Shown here: positions 58,041 to 64,000 of the stretch, piece by piece
How positions within the stretch are numbered: position 1 is the first letter of the stretch
Layout of the letters: each line of letters opens with the position of its first letter
NCBI GenBank assembly: GCA_964392175.1
Contig: CAYMOJ010000002.1
Span: forward strand, 62,001-126,000
DNA from: Firm-04 sp964392175
GTDB lineage: Bacteria > Bacillota > Clostridia > Oscillospirales > Ruminococcaceae
Direction: 5' to 3'
DNA: 64,000 nt
Program-made: the position numbers and the translations under genes
Notes under the pieces: model-generated
What the model was told of the DNA's origin: nothing
Databases searched by the model: none
The model's input: the letters and a program-made list of their open reading frames with translations, nothing else

Positions 58041-59651
58041 ATGGAGGAGCTTTCCTCGTTGGCTGCGCTGGATATTGGCGAAAGTGGTATGATCTCGCAA
58101 ATAAAACTTTCAAGTGCAATGCAGCGACGTTTGGCAGCATTCGGGCTGATTGAAGGTACAGAAGTTACATGTGTGATGCGCGCGCCCTGTGGTGAACCGG
58201 GAGCATATCGTGTGCGCGGTGCAACGCTTGCCCTGCGCCGTTGCGATTGTGAAAAGATCCAATTGCAGCAGCATGCAAATCTGCCATGTGCGAATGGCAT
58301 CACGGTGGTACTTGCAGGGAATCCCAATGTGGGAAAAAGTACGGTGTTCAATGCATTGACGGGTATGCGGCAGCATACGGGCAATTGGTGTGGTAAAACC
58401 GTGGAAAGTGCGAAAGGGCAGTTTACATATCAGAAGCACGAGATCACGCTGTTGGATACGCCCGGAACGTATTCGTTGCTTTCTGATACGGCTGAGGAAT
58501 GTGCAGCGCGGGATACGCTTTGCAATGCCAACTACGATTGTGTAGTTTGTGTGTGCGATGCTACAAGGCTTGAGCGTGGCTTGATTCTGGCATTGCAGAT
58601 CACGGAAATGACCAATAAGGCAGTTTTGTGTATCAATTGCATGGATGCTGCAAGGCAACAGGGCATAGAGATCGATACAAAGCGGCTTTCACAAATGCTG
58701 GGGATTCCCGTTGTGGCGGTGACGGCAAGGCAAAAACGATCGCTGATACCACTTATGGATGCGGTCATGGGGCAGGCGGCAATGCTCCGTGCCGAAGGCA
58801 CGGAGATCCGCTATCCGCAGATAGCGGAGCGTTCGATCGCGCAAGCGATCGAACCCATTGCCGCCGCCCTGCCAATGGAACGTCAGCATCTTGCGCGATG
58901 GCTTGCAGTGCATATGCTTATGCCCGATGTGCAAATGCCCCAGTGGGCAGATGCAGAAAAAATGCAGAGCATAGAAGATGCGATTCATCAGAGCAGAGCA
59001 TTGCTGCACGAAGGAAAAATGACTGCCAAACAGTATGAAAAGCTTGTGGCAGCTACTGTGATTCTGCGTGCGTCTGGTATATGTGCAAAGGTCGTAACAC
59101 AATCACCAAAAGCAAAGCAGAGAGAATATTGCATCGACCGTGTGGTGACAAGTAAATGCTATGGTTGGGGAATCATGGCAGCACTGCTGTTTGTAGTGTT
59201 CTGGCTGACAGCATCGGCGGCAAATGTACCCTCGGCATTGCTGTTTGATGCGCTGGAACATGGCTGTAATGCGTTGTCCACGCTGGTAGCAGGATGGAAT
59301 CTGCCTCGTTGGTTCAGTGGAGCATTGATTGATGGTGCATTGCGTGGAACCTGTCGTGTGGTGTCGGTGATGTTGCCGCCTATGGCGATTTTCTTTCCAT
59401 TGTTTACTTTATTGGAGGATAGCGGTTTGCTGCCACGTATTGCGTTGAATGCCGATGCTGCTTTTGCAAAATGTCATGCCTGTGGAAAGCAATCCCTTAC
59501 CATGGCAATGGGATTCGGCTGCAATGCGGTGGGTGTTACGGAGTGTCGCATTATTGAGAGCCCACGGGAGCGTTTGATTGCTCTTCTCACCAACAGCTTT
59601 GTTCCCTGTAATGGCAGATTCCCGTGTTGTCTGAGAAACATTCCACATTGA
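58041..59651 (+). CDS. feoB: FeoA-FeoB fusion, 5' part, interrupted by an inserted element
   Basis: Ferrous iron transporter. A FeoA-like domain (about 1-78) is fused to the FeoB G domain with P-loop GNPNVGKST (93-101), DTPGTYS, and then the first membrane block. The native sequence reaches Phe527 in NSFVPCNGRF. After the TT core at 59619-59620 the frame enters foreign DNA and ends 9 codons later (PCCLRNIPH). The rest of FeoB resumes at about 63277. As it stands the product lacks the second Gate/core membrane half and should not transport iron. GGAGGAAATT precedes the ATG. Confidence 0.92.
   Translation: MEELSSLAALDIGESGMISQIKLSSAMQRRLAAFGLIEGTEVTCVMRAPCGEPGAYRVRGATLALRRCDCEKIQLQQHANLPCANGITVVLAGNPNVGKSTVFNALTGMRQHTGNWCGKTVESAKGQFTYQKHEITLLDTPGTYSLLSDTAEECAARDTLCNANYDCVVCVCDATRLERGLILALQITEMTNKAVLCINCMDAARQQGIEIDTKRLSQMLGIPVVAVTARQKRSLIPLMDAVMGQAAMLRAEGTEIRYPQIAERSIAQAIEPIAAALPMERQHLARWLAVHMLMPDVQMPQWADAEKMQSIEDAIHQSRALLHEGKMTAKQYEKLVAATVILRASGICAKVVTQSPKAKQREYCIDRVVTSKCYGWGIMAALLFVVFWLTASAANVPSALLFDALEHGCNALSTLVAGWNLPRWFSGALIDGALRGTCRVVSVMLPPMAIFFPLFTLLEDSGLLPRIALNADAAFAKCHACGKQSLTMAMGFGCNAVGVTECRIIESPRERLIALLTNSFVPCNGRFPCCLRNIPH
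59598..59641 (+). other. attL of the feoB element
   Basis: Left junction. The core TT (59619-59620) is flanked on the feoB side by CCCTGTAATGGCAGA and on the element side by CCCGTGTTGTC followed by TGAGAAACAT (59632-59641). The latter is the exact reverse complement of the 10-mer at the right end. Confidence 0.8.
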
Positions 59652-59664
59652 AAGGAAAATTTGT

Positions 59665-60831
59665 ATGGTCGGAATTCTTGCAAAATTGTGCATCAAAAAT
59701 CCTATGGATTATCATGATCTACAGGTGCGGAAGGGTTACGGGATCCTCTGTTCCGTGTTAGGTATCGTATTGAATCTTTTGTTAGTCACTGTAAAAATGA
59801 TTGCAGGTGTTTTCAGTGGTTCCGTGGCTGTGGTAGCCGATGCTGTCAACAATCTCTCCGATGCTGCGTCCTCCTTGATTACGCTGCTAGGCTTTTGGTT
59901 AGGGGGAAAAGCGCCCGATCCTGAACATCCATTTGGCCACGGCAGAATGGAATATCTCGCCGGTTTGGCAGTTTCTGTATTGATTCTCTATATGGGCATG
60001 GAATTGCTGACATCTTCCGTCAAATCGTTGCTTGCTCCTGTAGCTGTGGTGCTTTCCGTACCCACCATGATCTTGCTTTGTATCTCTGTGCCGATCAAGC
60101 TGTATATGTTTTTCTTTCATCGTAGCATCGGCAAAAAAATTGATTCCCCTGCTATGCAGGCAACTGCCATGGATTCCATTAGTGATGTTATCTCCACTAC
60201 GGTAGTGATTGTCAGCACGGTACTTTCTGCAACCTTTGGATGGAATATAGATGGTATTTGCGGTATTTTGGTATCGTTATTGATTCTGCGCGCAGGTTTT
60301 ACCTCTGCAAAAGATACCATTTCTCCACTACTGGGGCAGCCACCTTCGAAAGAGTTAGTGGAGGAGATTCATCAAATGGTCTTGTCCCATGAGATGATCG
60401 TAGGCGTGCATGATATGGTGATCCACAACTATGGCCCCGGTCGTATGATGATCTCGCTACACGCAGAAGTACCTGCCAATGGGGATATCTTTTTGTTGCA
60501 TGATATGATTGACAATGTAGAGCGTGAACTTTCTGCCCATTTTGCCTGCGATGCTGTGATTCATATGGATCCCATCGCGGTGGATGACAAAGCGATCTCT
60601 GCCATGCGTGTTGCTGTTGCGAAAATTATAGGTACAATACACAACGATATCACAATGCATGATTTTCGTATGGTAGAGGGACCTACGCATACCAATCTCA
60701 TTTTTGATGTTTGTGTGCCCTTTGCATTTCCCATGAAGGATGCTGAGTTGAAATTTGCGATTGAACAAGCTATTGTCGAGCAATTTCCCCATTGCTGCGC
60801 CGTGATTAAGGTGGATAAAGCTTATGTGTGA
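59665..60831 (+). CDS. Cation diffusion facilitator (CDF) metal exporter
   Basis: 388 residues: about six transmembrane helices, then a cytosolic C-terminal domain, here extended by a second ferredoxin-like segment (about 300-388). Metal-site residues are in VVADAVNNLSDAASS (helix II) and TAMDSISDVISTT (helix V), and HPFGHGRMEYL is the conserved loop. The FieF/MMT1-like branch exports Fe, Mn, Zn or Co; the exact metal cannot be told. It begins 13 bp after the truncated feoB stop with AAAGGAAAA upstream, so it probably rides on feoB transcription. Confidence 0.9.
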   Translation: MVGILAKLCIKNPMDYHDLQVRKGYGILCSVLGIVLNLLLVTVKMIAGVFSGSVAVVADAVNNLSDAASSLITLLGFWLGGKAPDPEHPFGHGRMEYLAGLAVSVLILYMGMELLTSSVKSLLAPVAVVLSVPTMILLCISVPIKLYMFFFHRSIGKKIDSPAMQATAMDSISDVISTTVVIVSTVLSATFGWNIDGICGILVSLLILRAGFTSAKDTISPLLGQPPSKELVEEIHQMVLSHEMIVGVHDMVIHNYGPGRMMISLHAEVPANGDIFLLHDMIDNVERELSAHFACDAVIHMDPIAVDDKAISAMRVAVAKIIGTIHNDITMHDFRMVEGPTHTNLIFDVCVPFAFPMKDAELKFAIEQAIVEQFPHCCAVIKVDKAYV

Positions 60832-61681
60832 CACTGTATGTTCTGCTACCGTGCTGTGCTGCCCTGTATGTGGTGCACCGCTATTGCGTGAAGCCAAACG
60901 TTACTGCTGTGAACATCGTCATAGCTTTGACCGTTCTCGTGCGGGCTATGTGAATCTGCTGCTGCGGCAAAGTCATCGTTTGCGTGGAGATGATTCCAAT
61001 ATGGTTTCGGCACGGCGCATTTTTCTGGAAAAAGATTATTACCTCCCACTGTTGCAGGCAGCGCAGCAGATTTTGTTACGAGAATCCGTTCATGCTGCGC
61101 CATTGCTGCTGGATGTGGGCTGTGGCGAGGGCTGGTACGCGCGCAAGCTTGCACAGGGGCTATGTGATGCAGGCAAATCCCCCATATTGGTGGGTGTAGA
61201 TATTTCTCCCAGCGCGCTGCAATATGCAGCAAAGCGAGCCACGGATACGCTTTGCTGTGAAAATCATTGGGCAGTGGCAAGCATCAATCATTTACCGCTT
61301 GCAAGTCGATCGGTAGATGTGCTATTGAATTTCTTTGCCCCTTGTGAGGCAGCGGAATTTGCTCGTGTGTTGAAACGAAACGGTGTGCTGATCCGTGCGA
61401 TCCCTTTGGAAAAGCATCTCTGGGAATTGAAACAGGCTGTATATGAAAAGCCTTATGAGAATCGTCCTGTGATCGCCGCCCCGGAGGGGTTCGCGCTTTG
61501 TGATGTGCAGCGGATTGAAACAACAATTATGGTTGGCGGTGAAGATCTGGCGGCATTGTTTGATATGACGCCCTATGCGCGCAAAACTGCTGCGGATGAT
61601 CGTGCGAAGTTACTTTCAGTGCCTGCGCTGACTGTGCAGTTGGCGTTTGGATTATTGGTTTGTCGCGTATCAGAGGCATAA
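60824..61681 (+). CDS. 23S rRNA (guanine-N1)-methyltransferase RlmA-like
   Basis: 285 residues. N-terminal zinc site CPVCGAPL...CCEHRHSFD and AGYVNLLL, the RlmA hallmark, then a Rossmann SAM domain with LLLDVGCGEGWYARKL and LVGVDISPSALQYAAKRA. RlmA-II enzymes methylate G748 and can add tylosin-class macrolide resistance. The start overlaps the CDF stop by 8 bases, giving a two-gene operon. It is cargo of the feoB element. Confidence 0.9.
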   Translation: MCDTVCSATVLCCPVCGAPLLREAKRYCCEHRHSFDRSRAGYVNLLLRQSHRLRGDDSNMVSARRIFLEKDYYLPLLQAAQQILLRESVHAAPLLLDVGCGEGWYARKLAQGLCDAGKSPILVGVDISPSALQYAAKRATDTLCCENHWAVASINHLPLASRSVDVLLNFFAPCEAAEFARVLKRNGVLIRAIPLEKHLWELKQAVYEKPYENRPVIAAPEGFALCDVQRIETTIMVGGEDLAALFDMTPYARKTAADDRAKLLSVPALTVQLAFGLLVCRVSEA

Positions 61682-61770
61682 GTGGCACTGCATAGAGCCT
61701 GCAACGCGGCGCGGCTGTAGGTTTGTGTGCCTTGCAGCACAGCAATGGTGATTTTTGTTTGATTTGGCAT
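61573..61770 (-). CDS. Possible 65-aa gene antisense to the methyltransferase end
   Basis: Starts MPNQTKITIAVLQGTQTYSR after a perfect GCAGGAGG placed 7 nt upstream; the second half lies antisense to the methyltransferase 3' end. No family is recognised. The good ribosome binding site in otherwise empty DNA is the main support. A recombination directionality factor is one idea; a decayed fragment is equally likely. Confidence 0.25.
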   Translation of the reverse strand: MPNQTKITIAVLQGTQTYSRAALQALCSATYASDTRQTNNPNANCTVSAGTESNFARSSAAVLRA

Positions 61771-61828
61771 AATTGCACCTCCTGCGGCAATACAATGAAA
61801 TGGAAAACCTAAATGTAGTGTATGCAAC

Positions 61829-61858
61829 AAAGACGGGGTATAACCCCGTCTTTTTATT
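61829..61858. terminator. Terminator inside the element
   Basis: AAAGACGGGG (61829-61838) and CCCCGTCTTT (61844-61853), perfect 10-bp stem with a 5-nt loop and five T on the plus strand. It separates the cargo genes from the recombinase. The rest of 61682-62010 contains no other supported feature besides the antisense frame. Confidence 0.9.
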
Positions 61859-62010
61859 GGGCAGCAGATTGTTGTACCATTCAGGCATTCGAAATATCGC
61901 AATATCGCACGGAATCGGTAGTGCAGTGTTACTCAAATTGTATGCGGTATGTGTAGATCATGGGGAAGGCAGTTTTGTAAAATGATCAATTCGGTTGCAG
62001 GGAGGTCATT

Positions 62011-63222
62011 ATGTTTGCAGCGATCTACTGCCGAAAATCGGTAAATACCATGCAAGGAGAATCCATCCAAAGCCAGCTGGAGCATTGCCGTGCTTATCTT
62101 GCTGCACATCGTTCGCTCCAGGAAGCAGAGAACGCGCTGGTTTACCGCGATGAGGGCTTTTCGGGCGCGGCTCTTGCGCGACCGGCGATGCAACAGCTGC
62201 TGCGAGATGTACGTGCCGGTCATATCCATTGTGTGGTGTGCTATCGTTTGGATAGGATCAGTCGCAATATTGCTGATTTTACTGCTCTTATGGAAGAATT
62301 CGGGCGTTGTCATGTCAGTTTTCTTTGCGCAGCGGAAGCCTTTGATACTGAAAAGCCGATGGGCAGAGCCATGCTCTATATTGCTTCGGTATTTGCACAG
62401 CTGGAGCGTGAAACCATTGCCGAGCGTGTGCGCGATAATATGTATACCCTTGCAGAGGATGGCCGTTGGCTTGGTGGCAAGCCACCCTTTGGATATTTGC
62501 TGCAACGGTCACCGCCGCCTTATCCGCGGACAGTACTTGTTCCCGATGCGGTTGCATATCCGCAACTGTGTGAGCTGATGCACGCGGTGCTGCAAACCGG
62601 GGAACTTTCTGCCGGTTTGCGCTATGGCATCACCATGCGGCATTTGCGGCGGATTCTGTATAATCCTGTATATTTTGCCGCAGACGAAATCACTGCCCAT
62701 CTGCTTCAACAGGATGGATACACTGTGATATTCACACCAAAAGCATTTTGCGCTACTGCCGTGATGCCCTATGGAAAACGCTCCAATCAAAAACAACGCA
62801 ATACCGGAATGCTTGCTGCCATGGGGGAACATCCTGCGGTGTGTGATGGAAAATCATGGGCAAGACTGCGTCAGATTCTCAATCCGCACCCGATCACGCA
62901 GCGCGCACGCGCTTCTGTAGGAATGCTTTCTCAATTACTTCGTTGCGGTATCTGCGGTGATGTGATGGAGTGCAAGCGTCGTAGTGGCAGAGCGGATCAG
63001 TTTGATTACATATGTCGCGCCAAAAATCGGGAAAAGCGTTGTAATTGCCCAAATTGTACCGGAATCGCTGCCGATGCTGCTGTGTGGGAGCAATGTGTTC
63101 GTTATGGGAAGCTTGCTGTTTCCGCGCAGATGCCTCTGGCATTGCGACAAAGTATCGTGCGTCTGCTAGCGGAATCTGCTACATGGGATGGTACTGTACT
63201 GCGACTGACACTTCGAAATTGA
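62011..63222 (+). CDS. Large serine recombinase (integrase of the feoB element)
   Basis: 403 residues. Resolvase domain (1-145) with nucleophile Ser10 in YCRKS, the active-site arginines in YRLDRISRN and the helix ERETIAERVRDN; a recombinase domain (about 155-260, GRWLGGKPPFGY); and a zinc ribbon (LRCGICGDVMEC...CRAKNREKRCNC, about 310-350). The C-terminus is shorter than in phage integrases such as phiC31 and closer to SpoIVCA-like enzymes. AGGGAGGT is 7 nt before the ATG. It ends 53 bp before the attR core. Confidence 0.93.
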   Translation: MFAAIYCRKSVNTMQGESIQSQLEHCRAYLAAHRSLQEAENALVYRDEGFSGAALARPAMQQLLRDVRAGHIHCVVCYRLDRISRNIADFTALMEEFGRCHVSFLCAAEAFDTEKPMGRAMLYIASVFAQLERETIAERVRDNMYTLAEDGRWLGGKPPFGYLLQRSPPPYPRTVLVPDAVAYPQLCELMHAVLQTGELSAGLRYGITMRHLRRILYNPVYFAADEITAHLLQQDGYTVIFTPKAFCATAVMPYGKRSNQKQRNTGMLAAMGEHPAVCDGKSWARLRQILNPHPITQRARASVGMLSQLLRCGICGDVMECKRRSGRADQFDYICRAKNREKRCNCPNCTGIAADAAVWEQCVRYGKLAVSAQMPLALRQSIVRLLAESATWDGTVLRLTLRN

Positions 63223-63254
63223 AATGATATATGGCTTTGTGCAGTGTGATCTTT

Positions 63255-63298
63255 ATGTTTCTCATACCGCACGGATTTCCGTCGTTGCTGGCAATTGC
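63255..63298 (+). other. attR of the feoB element
   Basis: Right junction. ATGTTTCTCA (63255-63264) on the element side, then TACCGCACGGA, the core TT (63276-63277), and TCCGTCGTTGCTGG on the feoB side. ACGGA-TT-TCCGT (63271-63282) is itself a perfect palindrome centred on the core. Confidence 0.8.
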
Positions 63299-64000
63299 TG
63301 CGATGTTCTGCGGAGTGGGATTTTACGGCAGCCTGCAAGCCACAGCAATTGTGACCGCATTGGTGATCGGCAGCATTGCCACGACAATGGGGGTATCGTA
63401 TCTGCTCAGTCGTACGGTACTCAAGGGTCAGCCATCATCATTTGTACTGGAGTTACCGCCCTACCGCCGACCACAGCTTGGCAAAATCTTGGTGCGCTCT
63501 CTGATTGAACGTACTGCAAAGGTTCTGGTGCGTGCTGTAGTGGTGGCAGCACCGATCAATCTGGTGATATGGGTGCTTGCGAATTACCACTTGCAAGGGC
63601 AGTCTTTGCTACAATATGGTGCACAGCTTCTGGCACCGCTGGGGGATGTGATGGGGCTGGATGGTACCTTGTTGATTGCTTTTGTGTTGGGTCTGCCTGC
63701 CAATGAGATCATTTTGCCCATTGCTATGACGGGCTATACCGGTTCTGCGCAGCTGTTGGATTACAGCTCAACGCAAGGCTTGCATACTTTGTTGACCGCT
63801 TGTGGATGGAATCGCGTGACAGCAGTATGTTTTCTGATCTTTATGTTGTTTCATGCGCCCTGCGCTACCACATTGTTAACGATTCACAAAGAAACGCATA
63901 GCCTACGCTGCACATTCCTTGCATGGATATTACCTCTTGCAGCGGGCACATTGCTTTGCGTAGCAGCCAATGCCCTGCTGACGCTTTGTGGAGTAGCGTG
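63279..64000 (+). CDS. feoB: FeoB, 3' part, separated from its start by the element (runs off the window)
   Basis: Open frame to the window end with no start of its own at the junction. It encodes the second half of FeoB: SLLAIAAMFCGVGFYGSLQA, LKGQPSSFVLELPPYRRPQ (the conserved ELPPYRxP), PLGDVMGLDG, GLPANEIILPI (the core Glu motif) and FHAPCATTL, where usual FeoB has a similar MFxPCxAT block. About 239 codons are visible. Joined to the 5' part this gives a normal FeoB of more than 760 residues. No stop codons or frameshifts, which suggests recent or reversible interruption. Confidence 0.9.

Larger units (their letters stand above)
59621..63277 (+). mobile_element. 3,657-bp serine-recombinase element inside feoB
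   Basis: Defined by the two copies of the TT core (59619-59620 and 63276-63277) within a shared GATTYCCGT. Removing it joins AGA-TTT-CCG-TCG and restores the FeoB frame (R-F-P-S-L-L-A). Contents: a CDF metal exporter, an RlmA-like rRNA methyltransferase, a possible 65-aa antisense gene, and a serine recombinase at the right end next to attR. No plasmid replication, conjugation or phage structural genes. Gene order and recombinase position match a minimal site-specific integrative element. Confidence 0.88.

Noticed and set aside
58041..59651. FeoB end read as a simple sequencing frameshift or stop
   Set aside because: The rest of FeoB is found 3.66 kb downstream with matching junction motifs, so the break is a true insertion.

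Overview
The window comes from a spore-forming, cellulolytic Clostridia, most likely a Ruminococcus-like member of the Oscillospiraceae. The evidence is a GH9 cellulase with CBM3 and dockerin (cellulosomal), the SCIFF peptide with its radical-SAM maturase, SpoVS and SpoIIID, a Firmicutes-order S10/spc/alpha ribosomal superoperon, a class B sortase, Thr-rich extracellular linkers and strong AGGAGG-type ribosome binding sites. No rRNA genes and no CRISPR array were seen.

Layout. 1-2.5 kb: tail of a small membrane protein, the SCIFF precursor and maturase, and an unrecognised 33-aa membrane peptide gene. 2.6-5 kb: dockerin-bearing GH9 cellulase. 5-7.5 kb (minus): SIMPL protein and a two-gene SufC/SufB-like Fe-S scaffold. 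7.6-10.9 kb (minus): SPFH, zinc-ribbon and TPM proteins, a membrane-stress trio. 11-12.5 kb: O-acetylhomoserine sulfhydrylase and a 45-aa orphan. 12.6-29 kb: ribosomal superoperon rpsJ to rplQ with secY, adk, map, infA and rpoA, preceded by a 435-nt leader that contains a terminator. 29-32.3 kb: glutamate dehydrogenase and a PPi-type phosphofructokinase. 32.4-40.1 kb (minus): lipase, a SpoIID-domain protein with permuted motif order, sortase B, PncC/CinA, ThiI and a cysteine desulfurase. 40.3-40.7 kb: tRNA-Leu(CAG) and tRNA-Gly(CCC). 40.8-44.7 kb: an accessory patch with a probable phage replisome-organiser remnant, CpsB, a CpsC-CpsD kinase and an MFS exporter preceded by a leader-peptide attenuator. 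44.8-47.9 kb: Xer recombinase, Thr-rich anchored protein, YmdB, SpoVS, SpoIIID. 48-52.8 kb: lysine riboswitch followed by asd, two orphan genes, dapA and dapB. 53-57.9 kb: amino-acid symporter, DUF2156 protein, YkgJ-like protein, MntP and NspC. 58-64 kb: feoB, cut in two.

The most striking observation is at the right end. A FeoA-FeoB fusion gene is interrupted after codon 527, and its remaining 3' half resumes, in frame, 3.66 kb downstream. The intervening DNA carries a cation-diffusion-facilitator transporter, an RlmA-type rRNA methyltransferase and a serine recombinase. Both junctions share a TT core. The two inner flanks are near-perfect inverted repeats of each other, as expected for attL and attR of a serine integrase, and removing the 3,657 bp restores the FeoB frame exactly. 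The element therefore replaces ferrous-iron uptake with a divalent-metal exporter for as long as it is resident. Whether it excises, and whether it does so in a regulated way, cannot be read from this sequence.

Other points of interest are a 14-aa leader peptide with mutually exclusive hairpins in front of the MFS exporter, circular permutation of a SpoIID domain, a degenerate MreB-like protein inside the lysine/DAP operon, and several unassigned RNA structures within the ribosomal superoperon.
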